Below are positions 24,597 through 35,657 of a stretch of 63,662 nt of DNA, piece by piece (position 1 is the first letter of the stretch; every line of letters begins with the position of its first letter). The notes below the pieces were generated by a model. That model did not search any database. It was not told where the DNA came from and was given only the letters and a program-made list of their open reading frames with translations. Origin of the DNA: Chytridium lagenaria (lineage: Eukaryota; Chytridiomycota; Chytridiomycetes; Chytridiales; Chytridiaceae). Location: the NCBI GenBank assembly GCA_025449115.1, contig JAHLKC010000182.1:1-63662 (forward strand), written 5' to 3'. The translations under genes and the position numbers were made by a program.

Positions 24597-25526
24597 ATGT
24601 CCAACAACCCTAACGACGTCCCTAGGGACAAGAAGGCCGACGCATGGGGCGACCAGGTGCGGTTGGAGCATCGCATCGTTTACATGAAATACCTAACTAT
24701 GAAGGAACTGTAAAACAGGCCGATATCTACGATTCCCGTCTTGCAAACATGATGTCTGCTCACTGCAGGGACGCACTAACTCTTGGAGGTGCCTTTGAGA
24801 ACGCCTCCACCAGTGTCTCTCTTCTTGACGTCGCGTGCGGGACCGGCGCTCTCACCTTTGAGGCTCTCCGTATACCCAATTGCACTGTCACCGCCACCGA
24901 CTTCTCAGCCGGCATGATTGAGACTCTCAAGCGTAAACTCAAAACAAACCCCATTTACTCATCCACCAACATCGCCACTCACGTCGAGGACGGCCAAACC
25001 CTTGCTTGCTTCCCTGACGAAAGCTATGATTATGTAACCTCGTCGTTTGGTATTTTCTTGTTCCCTGATCGTAACGCTGGATGGACTAGCGCAAAGCGGG
25101 TGCTTAAAGCAGGCGGAACCCTCATTGCCACAAGTTGGAAGCACGATCTTGGTCTCATGGTGCTCAACAACCATCTCATCACAAAATTTCGGTCTCCCTG
25201 TTCCTCCCGTTCTTGACAGGAATAAGAATCAGACGTTGGAAAAGGAAACATTCAAGGCAGAGGTTGAGGCGAACGGTTTTAAGCATGTAAAAGTGTTTGA
25301 GATTAATCACGAGTTGGTGGCGTCAAAGGGGTCGCATCTCATGGACGTTTACATGAACAACCCGGCTTTCCACGGCATAAAGAGTGCGGTTGGAGAAGAG
25401 AAGCTGGAAAGGTGCATTATTGACTGGTTCGCGGCGAAGATGGGCTCCTCAGGTGACAAAGAAGAGTTTATGGCAAACCCCGTGCAAATTACGACGACCT
25501 CCTTGGTCTGCATTGCCAAAAAGTGA
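24597..25526 (+). CDS. Class I SAM-dependent methyltransferase
   Basis: The protein transfers a methyl group from S-adenosylmethionine to an unknown substrate. Exon 1 (24597-24656, MSNNPNDVPRDKKADAW...) joins exactly in phase across a 62-base intron (24657-24718, GTGCGG...AAACAG) to ADIYDSRLANMM. Motif I is LLDVACGTGALTFEA, a following acidic strand is TATDFSAGM, and the motif II/III region is YVTSSFGIFLFPD. This resembles UbiE/Coq5-like or small-molecule methyltransferases. A frameshift near 25180, in an AAAATTT run, separates HLITK from FGLPVPPVL; the C-terminal part ends VCIAKK at 25526. It lies about 340 bases downstream of the desaturase on the same strand. Substrate cannot be inferred. 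Confidence 0.8.
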
Positions 25527-26173
25527 AGCAGCATGCAATTATGTCCGTATCAGCTTGAAATTATATCAGTTCTAAACAAAGTTTTCTTTTTTGTTAAGAC
25601 TGAATGCAGAGCTAACCACACGGCAAGTTTTAGTTGCCCATGTTCTCTATCGACTTCAATAATCCATCGCTGTCGTCAAAATGTTTGAAGCTCTTGTTGA
25701 AGTGCATCATACTGCACAACCTAACCCACGTGCACACCATGACTATTTTTTGACATCACCTGTCCTCCACCTTGCACACCATCCCACGGGTGCATGCAAG
25801 CATTACTATTGCAACAACAAAAAGAGAAACAACAAACCAGGAGAGCGGCAGCAAGCAGCAGTAGCCAGAATACACGGCACATCCATTCAACAGAAACATA
25901 GACGGGGAAACAATAAAGTCTGCTAAATTTAAGCTAAGAAGTTAACATACCGACAAGCAAGCATTCCATCCATCTTGCATCTTTATTGGCGGTCACCCTA
26001 CAGCAGCACAAACCTTTCACCTCAAGGCTTTCTTTGCCCATACGGCCCTGACCTCACTTCCTCCGTCTTTTGATTATCAACACTCAAGAATTTTATTCTA
26101 GTAAATAAATAACGTCCGATTTCTGTTTTTTCTCTCATTTTTTTCAACTGTTTGTTTTCAAGACATACTTCCG
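25527..26173. other. Intergenic region
   Basis: No supported gene. It holds the 3' end of the methyltransferase transcript and the C/T-rich promoter of the zinc-finger gene. Confidence 0.5.
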
Positions 26174-28184
26174 ATGCTTGCATCCGACATCAACCTCCAT
26201 CCGGATATGATTCCGCTGCTCAATGCACCCAGGGAGGACATTCTGCGCAAGATTCTGGAAACCATCTCTGCCTCTCCAGAACTTTCGAAGCTCATTCAGA
26301 TTCCTGTGTCTCCCCCTTCTAGCGCCAAGCAGCCACCCGCAAGAGTTTTTGAAGAAAAGGGTTCAGTTCCCCACAATGATATGGTCAAGAAAGAGGAACA
26401 CATGGATGGAGATTGGCGTGTGCCTTCTGATCGTTTGGAAACTGGCGATGCCAATAAGTCTTCTGGTACTTTGAAATCAGACACTTCTGTTGAGGCTGGT
26501 GTGTTGCTGTTGCTCTCAAAGGTTGCCGCGGCCTTTCCTCCTTCTTCTGCGAAATCTGAAGCAGCAACCGACTTTGATCTAAGGCACTTTCCTCAAGCCT
26601 TTTCTTCCGCCATTGGTAAAGAACTTTGTTTTTTCTTTCTTCGAATTCGTCATCTATGTGTCTTATTAGTATGAGTCTTTTTTGTGATGACTCAATATTC
26701 CTTTTTTGTCACGCACTGTTAAATCAGCCTTTGCACTTATATCATTTAAAAACTAACAAGAATCTAGCGGGCCCGGCAGATGCTGCACTCAAGGAGCGTC
26801 CAAGTATTTATCAGCTGGAAATTGAAGAATCTTTCCTGACGCGGCTAGAGCGAGAGTACGCAGACGAAAGAAAGGATCTCCTCGGTCAGGAAGATCGACT
26901 AAAGGAGATGAAGCTCGGCGTTGCGCGACTAGTAACTGGCGTCGAGGAGCTTCAGAAACAGCTTACACAAAAGAAGAATGCTCTTGAGGATGCCAGGATG
27001 GCGCTGGAAGAGCTTGAAGCCGCTGTTCATTATTCTACTGATCGCGTCGAGGCCAAAAAGTCTTGTGTTCGACAAACACAAGACCGAGTTGCCGATCTCC
27101 GTTTATTAGTAAAAAAGTCAAGCAGCCGAGGGTATGCGAATGATAGCTATGGGCGGGATGCCTACTCGCGTAATGGAAACATTAGAGTACAGCGCGATCG
27201 CGATGGGGGTGCTGGACGATTGGGTGGGAACGATGGGAGGGGTCGCGATGATGAGTACCGTGGCAAGAGAGACTATGGACATGACCGTCACAGGCGTGAT
27301 AATGGTGATGGGAGATTGTCTCGGGATGGCGATGTTGACAGCGAGAAGGGAGGTGATTCGAGAAAGCGTGGACGTGATGATGATGGTGGGGCGAGGTATA
27401 GGCCGTCTTCGTATTCTCCGACTTTGGAGGAGAGCGGGTCGTGCTATAATTTTAATCGGATGGCGTGTAGGGAGGGACGTTCATGCTCTAAGGAACACAT
27501 TTGTATATTGTGTGGGGGAGTGCATGGGATAGTTGATTGCCAAAATGGCCGAAATGTTTGCGTGCGATGGAACATGACAGAAGAGTGTGTTGGTGCATGT
27601 AACCGCGACCATCGATGCCTTCGATGTATGTCGAGTGGACACAAGTTGGGTGAATGCCCGGTCCACCGCTTCTTGGAGCCGAGTTTTGTTTTGCTTACAA
27701 CTCTTGTGGGGTTTGTAAGTTGAATGATGGGTGTCCTCGACAGCATAAGTGTATGAGATGTCGGTCGTCACATCCTGCTACGTTGTGTCCTGATAACGTT
27801 GAGGTGTTTTTTGTAGAAAGGGGGAAAAAGAATGTTAGAGAACGGATTGGTGCGAAAGTGGAGGGGGAGAGAAACCATCACCACAGTTCTCATTATAGGA
27901 ATACAGGTGGGGACGGTGGATATCGAGATGTCAAACGTACCAGGCTTGAGGAGACGCCGCCTCCAGCTGCTTCTTCTGGACAAACCAAGGCGTTTGATAA
28001 GGGGATGATTTGTAGGGATTTTAATAATGGACGGTGTACAATGGAGAGATGCAAGTTCAAACATGTTTGTATGAAGTGTGGGAGTCAGGATCATCGGGAG
28101 AGGAGGTGTGGGGTACCGCCGGCGGGGGGGACTGGGGCTCCAGCGCCCGGGGTTTCTGCCGCCGTTGCAGCTACTTCGACTTAG
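26174..28184 (+). CDS. Protein with coiled coil, RGD-rich linker and four composite CCCH plus zinc-knuckle modules
   Basis: Start MLASDINLHPDMIPLL at 26174. An intron (about 26616-26767) joins in phase (AI, then AGPADAALKERP). A Glu/Lys/Leu-rich coiled coil covers about 26810-27110 and an Arg/Gly/Asp-rich linker about 27120-27400. Four zinc modules follow, each a CCCH finger running directly into a CxxC-H-C knuckle. They begin at SCYNFNRMACREGRSC, NVCVRWNMTEECVGAC, FCFAYNSCGVCKLNDGC and MICRDFNNGRCTMERC, with second halves such as HVCMKCGSQDHRERRC. A single frameshift near 27660-27680 lies between modules two and three. CCCH fingers and knuckles usually bind RNA, so an RNA-associated role is likely but inferred. 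Some mobile-element proteins use the same module; no integrase or transposase lies next to it. Confidence 0.75.
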
Positions 28185-29194
28185 TTTCTTCCTTTTGTTA
28201 ATTTTGTCTATTTCATTATTGTGAATTTATTTTTTGTTCTCGATGTTGCAGCTCCTTATTTCTGCGCTGCTTGTCTGCACTGTTTTTCTTCTCTGTGTTT
28301 TTTTTTGTTTTGTTTTGTTGATGTCCATGATATTGTTGTGGTTGCTCCGCCTTCCTCCTTTAGGCCCCCCCTTTTTATTTGAATGTGCCTTAATTACGAT
28401 TTTCCCTCTTTTCATCCCAATTATTCTTTATTCTATCGTTTGGTTGGCTATTTTACTTCTTTTTTGTCGTGTCAAGGTGCCTGCACCTTTGTAAAGTTGT
28501 TAATAATAAAAAACAGATATTAAGACGAGTCATCGTAGAAGTTGTAGGTTTAGTAGAAGAAACCTTTGGCGACGTTAGCAACCCATCAATTTGGCCTGCG
28601 GGAAAGAAAGGTAATAACTTTTGTTCAATTAACACCGAAAGACGAGACACCTCAAATTGCTATAACTATCATATTTGAAGCTTTGGCCCTCGTTTACGGC
28701 ACTGCCTCAAAATCCCCCGCACCCACCTTAACCCTTTACCTCGCTAAGCCCCTAACTTTTTATTTTGCTTTTTAGGTATTCTTCTCTATATTACATATTA
28801 CAATAATTTCTTTATTAAAAAAAAAAAAAAAACTGGGAGTGTGCGCACCAATTCTTGTCTCGCGTCGATTCTGATGTTTTTGTTTTAATTGTTTTTGCGT
28901 CTTTTGTTGTTGTCGCACTTCCTTCTTTTCAACAAATGGAAAAAGAAAAAAGAAAGTGTTGTTGTTGGGATTAAATAGGGATTAATATCCATTAGGATAA
29001 CTATTCATATCTTCTTTTTTTTTTTCTTTTTTCTCCTTAACATTGTCGTAAAAGCTGACGTGAAGGCCTTTTTTCAAATGTTCAAAATGGAAAGGCTAGA
29101 GATTCGCGTACGTACCATGCTGGAGTGCCCGAAAGAACAGAAGTCACTAGGATCACACTTTCTTTATTGTAAATGAAGCAAGAATATCATTGTT
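28185..29194. other. Intergenic region between convergent genes
   Basis: T-rich and A-rich stretches, likely 3' ends of the two convergent genes. No gene is supported; short hydrophobic frames at 28234-28494 are artefacts of T-rich DNA. Confidence 0.5.
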
Positions 29195-31499
29195 CTACTT
29201 TTTCTTCTTTGGGGTTGAAGGAGTCGACGCTCCTTTAGGAGAAGGAGGCTTCTTGACGGGTGCTGCATTCTTGACCGGGGCTTTCTTTGCCGGGGCATTC
29301 TTTGCTGATGGTTTCTTCACGGGTGCAGGCTTATTTGCGGGGGCCTTACTTGCGGGTGCTTCCTTTGCGGGTGGTTTCTTTGCAGGTGGTTTATTAACGG
29401 GTGCCTTCTTTGCGGGTGGTTTCTTTACGGGTGCCTTCTTTGTGGGAGCCTTACTTGCGGGTGCTTCCTTTGCGGGTGGTTTCTTTGCAGGTGGTTTATT
29501 AACGGGTGCCTTCTTTGCGGGTGGTTTCTTTACGGGTGCCTTCTTTGTGGGAGCCTTACTTGCGGGTGCTTCCTTTGCGGGTGGTTTCTTTGCGGGTGCT
29601 TCCTTTGCGGGTGGTTTCTTTGCAGGTGGTTTATTAACGGGTGCCTTCTTTGCGGGTGGTTTCTTTACGGGTGCCTTCTTTGTGGGATCCTTCTTTGCGG
29701 GTGGTTTCTTCCCGGGGGCCGCTTTTTTCACAGGAACCTTCTTCTCGGTACCAGTCTTCTTCACAGGTGCCTTGGTTCTGACATTAGCTTTCTTGGTCGG
29801 AGGTTTCTTCTTAGCAGCGGTCTTAGTAGTGGGACTTTTTTTTCGAGTATCGGTAGGAGTCTTCTTCGGAGCAGCCGTTTTCTTGGTGACAGGCTTTTCC
29901 CCGGCACCAGTCTTCTTTGCAGGTGCGTTCTTTTGCGCAGTGGTCGCCGCTTTTCGACTAGAGGCCTTGTTGAGGGAGTTCTTCTTTGCCGCCGTTTTAC
30001 TCGCGGGGGCTTTCTTGCTAGCATCGTTCTTCTTTGCGGGCGTCTTCTTTCCGGCGGCGTCTTTCTTCGAAGGTGACTTCTTTTTTTTGCCGCGGGAGTC
30101 TTCTTCTCAACACTCGCGGGTGCTTTCTTAAACTCTCGGTAACAGGATCCTTCACCCACTTCGTGGCCTCCTGTGTACTCTTCGATTCAATGGCCTTTTT
30201 TTTCCCCGCTGCTCGGTCAGCGTTGGTTTTAGCGAGCGAGACTTTGCTCATCTTGGCTGCGGCGAGGGTAGCCTATTAAAGTAGCTTCACGTTAGCTAGA
30301 AACAGGAAAGAGGTTGCCATTAAAAACACACCTGCACGTTAACAGTACCATCGTCGTTGAAGACAGTGGTTTTCTTGGCTTGCGCGTTCATGTTAGCGAC
30401 TCGTTTCTCGCAGTTCTTCGCAGCTCGACGGTAAAGTTGGACACCTCCTTCGAGAGATCGACGGCGAAGTTCGTCCGAGCATAGACCCGCAAAGATACGG
30501 TAGGAGTCGGCGTTGTTGGCCATGTCTGAGACACCATCTGTAGTTTTCGCTATGTATTCATCGCTTACTGTTTTATGTCAGTTTGTAGACGTTCGCAGAA
30601 GGAAATGTTAAAAATATATGAGACTCACAGCCTTTGCTCTTTAACTTCCTATAATTCAAGTTACCGGCATCTTCAGAAGATATAATGTAAAATTTTGTTA
30701 ATCAAGTACAAGTCACTGCAGTTAAAGAACACCAGATAATCACAGCACTCACATTCGATATCGCCTACTTTGGTAGTTCTCTCGTTATTCTCGTTCCTCT
30801 TTATTCCACCGACAGCATGGCTCGACTCGTGGATCAGCGCACCAGCTCTATCAGCAACAGTTGCGTCTGGAGCATAAACGGAAGTGCCGAAACCAATGTT
30901 TTGCTTTTCAATGCTATAATACCCGCCGCTATTGAAAACATCACCGCTGGGTAGTCTGGCGTCCTGACCATTTTAGACCAACTTCCACTCTCCCATTTTC
31001 AAGTTTATTCACCACCTCTTTGACGCGATCAATGTTAGCATTGGCGCCAAAAGCTTTTGCTAAATCTGGGATCGTTTCTGAGAGTTGCGTCGTCTTGTTG
31101 TAAGACCTCTTGCATTTTTCCGATCATTTCGTTTGCTATCGCAATAGGTGTAGGGTCAGGAATGGAAAAGAAGACAAGTCTCAATTTGCACTGCTGGTGA
31201 AGCTGTAAATACGCACGAACCTTTTTTCCTTAGCTTCTCTTATCTTATCACAATTGTCCACGTTGCAATCGCCATTGCCTGCAAAGTCAACGTCCAGCGG
31301 AGAAGCTATATATATAGAACATGTAAAGTAAATAGGAGGAGTGAGTTGCGACTGGTAAGCATATATATAGTGACGAGACTAGTGACAAGACTAGGGGAAG
31401 GGTGTAGCCAGAGACGTTCTCACCTTGGATATGTACCAAAAGAGTTGCTGAGGCTAGTAGCAGCGAAAGGAAAAGCATCGCAATGGAACGACGCGGCAT
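29195..31499 (-). CDS. Secreted M35-like zinc metallopeptidase with long Lys/Pro/Ala (histone-H1-like) tail
   Basis: Start MPRRSIAMLFLSLLLASA (31499) is a signal peptide; an in-phase intron joins it to GNGDCNVDNCDKIREAKEK. Later exons give LSETIPDLAKAFGANAN and the zinc motif ALIHESSHAVGG (HExxH at 30817-30831). GDIEY, which could carry the third ligand, spans an exon junction; the next junction gives KGLSDEYIAKTTDG, then NNADSYRIFAG, a C-terminal hallmark of aspzincin/M35 and lysine-specific metalloendopeptidase families. After one more intron (donor at 30332, GTGCAG|GTGTGT) the frame runs into about 350 residues of KKAPVKKPPAKK-type sequence ending at 29195. At least five single-base breaks occur: about 31215, 31085 and 30975 in the domain, 30139 and the A8 run near 30092 in the tail. 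Domain and tail share one exon (30251-30140), so the linkage is direct. A secreted protease with a polycationic anchor is my inference. Confidence 0.72.
29330..29700 (-). repeat. 105-bp coding repeats in the basic tail
   Basis: A 105-base unit (35 residues) recurs with starts near 29382, 29487 and 29622; the last interval carries an extra 30 bases. Each unit encodes alternating KKAP, NKPP and KEAP blocks. The opposite strand is also open over 942 bases because of the repeat composition, and I regard that frame as a shadow. Confidence 0.85.
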
Positions 31500-32600
31500 C
31501 TTCCTTTTTTTTTTGTCTTAACTTCTAAATGCTTTAGGAGTCAATAGTAATTCACGCGGATTTCATATACCTTAAAAAACAGTGTCTTGCGTCTTTCGAA
31601 TCACAACAAAGGGGAATACCACGCCACTATGGCTAACGCCATGAACGCCTTGAATGACGATTATGAGGCGCAAGGCTATGTGTTAGATACTCTGGGACAT
31701 GAAGCCATAAGTTGAACGCTATCACTTGTTATTCATTATCTCACTGCCTCGCATTCCTTGATTAGGCTGTTAACGAATCACTTTTTTGTTAAGTTGCAAT
31801 AAAAAAGAGAGCGCCGAGTCCGAATCGCCCGATACACAATTTGTACAAATCTCGGCCCAAGCCGTTTTCATTCAAAATTGGACAGTGTCACCACGTGGGC
31901 ACCACTCACACCGCTCCTTAAAGTCGAGATCTATGAAACTTGAAGCAAACCTTGAAAGAGGCGATATTTTTACTCTCGCGAGACAAAGAGAGACACTTGT
32001 GGGTTGCCTATGACATCTAAAGGCATATTCATCTTCCAAGACACTACAAGTGATAAATGACATGTTGGGCTATTTTAACGCTTAACAGGGAGGTGGCGCT
32101 TTTCTTTCTTCAACGGCTAAGTAATATATCTAGCCAAAAAACTTTATCACTGATAAGTTTAGCTGATTTGTGCATAAAGGTGGAAAGAAAAGATGACTTG
32201 CTGAACCATATCTTTATGAATAAGGATATAACTTTTATTCTTGCAAAATGTCGAATGAACACAGGATATGTCTTTCCTAGCCGCACAATTTATTGATAAT
32301 TACAAGAAGGATTGACGGTATTGAGTCATTGACGCAGCTTCCAAATCTATTCCAAAAGAAAAGTAATTTATTTATATGTTTGTATCAAATTCAAATTCAA
32401 AAGACTTTTAATATGGAGAACGAGTGTAAGGTATATGATTTGGAGAAACAAGAGGGAGTATGTACGTAAACATGAAAATAATGAATATTATTGCAAAGGA
32501 TGTTGTGAGCTCATTTAAGAGCTCATTTAAGGAGTGAAAGCTGAAGTGCAGGTTACGAAGTGAAAAATAAGATAAAGATATAAATAGAATAATAGTAAAC
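31500..32600. other. Intergenic region
   Basis: No gene supported. Contains the metallopeptidase promoter side and the 3' end of the deacetylase gene. Confidence 0.5.
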
Positions 32601-34776
32601 TTAAGCCGCTTCCTCGTCCTTAACCTCAACGACAACAGCATTCGCATTATATTCATGCGGCATGACACCCAACGATTCAGTGGGTCTCGCGTCATCCCTC
32701 ACAAAACTTGCAAGCGACCTTCCCAAAGATTTCGGTGCCTCAGATCTCGAAGGCGAAGTTCCAGTCAAAATACCATTATCAATTGTGGAGATCGATCGAG
32801 GTAACGACGACAAATCGAGGGAAGGTACAAGCGAAACACCGAGTTCAGGGTCATCGCGAAGAGCGGCAGAACGGATAGTACGAGTAGATTTGCTGGACAT
32901 GGCACGGCCCAAGCTTTTGACCGAACGTGGGAGTGTTATGGTCGCGTTGGAAAGGGAGTGGGAGTGGGGGAAAGGAATAGGGACGTCGGTTTTGTTGACG
33001 AGAACAGCGCCAGTCATGGATTGCGTCGTAAGGGTGATACCGGAGGCGTCGCGGGGCTGGAGTTGAGAGTCGCTTTTGATCGGTTTCGTGAAGGGAAGGG
33101 ATTGGCGGTTGCGACGGATGATGCAGATGATTAGAAGGACGATGAAAAGGAAGAAAACAGTAATAGCGGCGAAAATTCCGGCAAGAATTGGAGTTGGAAG
33201 AGAAAGGAGTCCTGATTTCATGGCGAGAGGAGGAGAAAAAGGGGTCCCGATAATTGTGGATGAGGAAGGAGCTGTAGACTTTGTAGCAGAGATTGCGGAA
33301 GTCGTGGTGATATCGTTGGATATTTCTGTTTTGGTTTCTGACACAGAAACCATCACTGAGGTCGGCGTGATGGAGGGTCGTGGAAAAGGTTCAACAACAT
33401 CTGGTGCAAGAGATCGAACCAGTTCGAGTAGAGGTTTCTCCGTTGCTAAGGTATGCTCCACCAGCGTCCAACTTATCGCACTCTACAACTGGCACGTGTT
33501 GAAATTCGCCTCCTGCACCATGGGAATAACCGTTTTAGCGGCCTCGACTTGATTTAAACGAATGTCGTGTTCGAGAGAGATGAAACCAGGGAATGACGGA
33601 TCTGCGGGAAGCCATTCGGTACCATGTTGTCTGCCGTCGCGGATGGTCTGACGGAAAGTGTTTGCAACGTTGCGGACAAAATCTCCGTTGTCGGGGAGGC
33701 GGGAATCGTTGGAATCGACGTTCCAAAGAACTGGACGAAGGCCCATGGCGAGGAGGAGGTTGCGAACACGGTCGTCAATATCACCATCTATTAAAGAGAT
33801 AAAGGTGGTTAGCAACGTTCTCAAGTAAATAGAGCGAAGGGCTACTTACAAGGTGGGCGGTAGTAGCGAGGGACTAGACCGATTGCACGATAGATGGCAA
33901 CAGCAGTCCATACAATCTCGGAAACAAGCTCGTCATTGGTGAGGGTGCTGGAAGGGCGGTGAGTCCTGTAGTGATTAATTTGTTAGAGAGGCTGTAAGCG
34001 AACCATGAAAAGTAAAATAGATGATAAAAGCTCTAGAAAGCTTACCATGCGTGATAGCTAATTTTGAAAAAAGGAGGTGACAAAAAGCGAATGACGATGA
34101 AGAATATATTATTAGTCATTATTCCAGAACGAGTCAACGACTTGTAAACAAAAAGATGACACTTACCCAATCTGATGACCGTCCTGGTAAGCTCTACGAA
34201 GGGCCTCCATACCACCCTCCTGGTTAACGACACTGGATCCAACGACAAAAAAAGTTGCCTTTACATCCCTTAGCCTTAAAAAATCCAAAAGATCCTGTGT
34301 AAAAGAGGATGGACCGTCGTCAAATGTAAGGGACCAGGCATTCTGCTTGCAAGCGTATAGCTCAGTGTTTAAACTACGAGGATCACCCCATGGAATGCCG
34401 TTGAACGAAGATCCGGGCTGCCACTGGCGAATAGATGAGGACGGGTTTGGTGGAGATGAGGGAATGGGATAGTCTGAGTTTTGGTTGGAGAAAAAGAGAC
34501 GAGTCCATTCGGTATTTGTGGGTGGAATGGGGACACGCCATATGCCGTTGGTGTTGATGGAGGTACAATCAGGGAATCGAGGGTCATGCTGGCATCTGTT
34601 TTGTTGTAAGGTATGCAATATTAGATAGGAATAGCGAGGGTCGTAAAGGTGTCGTCATGCGAGAATATAGTGAAAAGCACTTACTGCTGTGCGCTCGCTG
34701 TGGATAAGGATGATGCCGCCAGTAAAAGGATGGCAGCGGATTTTAAAGGAAAAGCTGATGTGAATGACATATGCAT
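32601..34776 (-). CDS. Chitin/polysaccharide deacetylase (NodB domain) with possible transmembrane segment and cytosolic tail
   Basis: The enzyme should remove acetyl groups from chitin or a similar wall polymer outside the cell. Start MHMSFTSAFPLKSAAILLL (34776) is a signal peptide ending near ASAQQ, joined in phase to CQHDPRFPDCTS. NodB motifs are in order: TFDDGP (34310-34327); HxxxH as HAWTHR, partly in a 12-base mini-exon near 34042-34053; RYYRPP; VLWNVDSND; and ISLEHDI. The mini-exon needs one more base to keep frame. After the domain an in-frame TAG (33483-33485) is followed by a 286-codon open stretch. This has a Ser/Thr-rich stalk, a hydrophobic segment (ILAGIFAAITVFFLFIVLLI), a basic stop-transfer (RRNR) and about 140 polar residues. 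A frame change giving VVECDKLDAGGAYLS just after the domain looks like the usual end of such domains, so two indels rather than a true stop are likely. Most fungal homologues carry a GPI anchor. Confidence 0.82.
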
Positions 34777-35657
34777 GAATGAAAGCGAGAGGTATATTTT
34801 GCACGCGGGTAGATGGAATGAGGCGACGTTGTCTCTGGAAGGTGATCGAGTGTCATGGACAGAAATGACCACCACGCTTTTATCAAGACCATCCCGTCGT
34901 TGACCAACTGGCCGCCATTCTAAAGAAGAACATGTTCGACCGCCACAGTTCCAGCAGCTTGCTGTCAGCAGATAACCGACAGGACTGAGCAAAGTAACAG
35001 CGAAAAGAGAATGGAACAAACGCCAAAAAGAAAATCTTTCAAAACAAACTTGTCGTGAACGTCGAAACTTCTTTTTGGTGACAACTTCAGCCTCAAGCCA
35101 TTGTTTCCGCCAAAAATCATTTTCTTTAGAGAAAACCGTTACCGGGGCGTAAAACCAAGATTGAACTTTGAGGAGATGGGGTTGGTCAAGCGCAAAGTAT
35201 ATAAAAATAAAGTTTATCACCTGATTTCTAGTATGTTTCTTAACGACGCGAAGTGTTATTGTATGCATGACACCCGCCGGCGTCTCTCAACTAAAACTCG
35301 AGTTCAACAATTCAGCCAACGACTTTAAACGATGTCGAACCTCTTAATCCATTTGCTTCTGCTAAACCTCTGAGGACGGCATTGCTCCTTCATCGTTGTA
35401 CCTATAATTGCCTAAAGTCCGACAACGGTCATTCCAGGTTTTACTTTTTCATACATCAAACAGATGTAGGTTTACGTGCAAAGCTAGCATAGCCGAGGAT
35501 CGGAATAATTAAACCTTCATGCCTTCTATAAGATGATATTTAAAATATTAGACAGTGATGTCAATATCACAATCTAAGTCCTTCATTCGTCAACATCGTC
35601 TTAAATTCAAACTCTACATCCATTTCCGACAAAAAAGGGAAACAAAACCTCCTGCAC
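34777..35657. other. Intergenic region
   Basis: No supported gene. Holds the upstream region of the deacetylase and the 3' end of the acyltransferase gene. Confidence 0.45.

Noticed and set aside
28234..28494. Hydrophobic 86-codon frame suggesting a small membrane protein
   Set aside because: It lies in T-rich 3' flanking DNA where Leu/Phe/Val codons arise by composition.
29190..30131. Long plus-strand open frame with GAFFAGGFFTGAFF repeats
   Set aside because: It is the antisense of the Lys/Pro/Ala repeat tail; the minus strand has signal peptide, protease motifs and in-phase introns.
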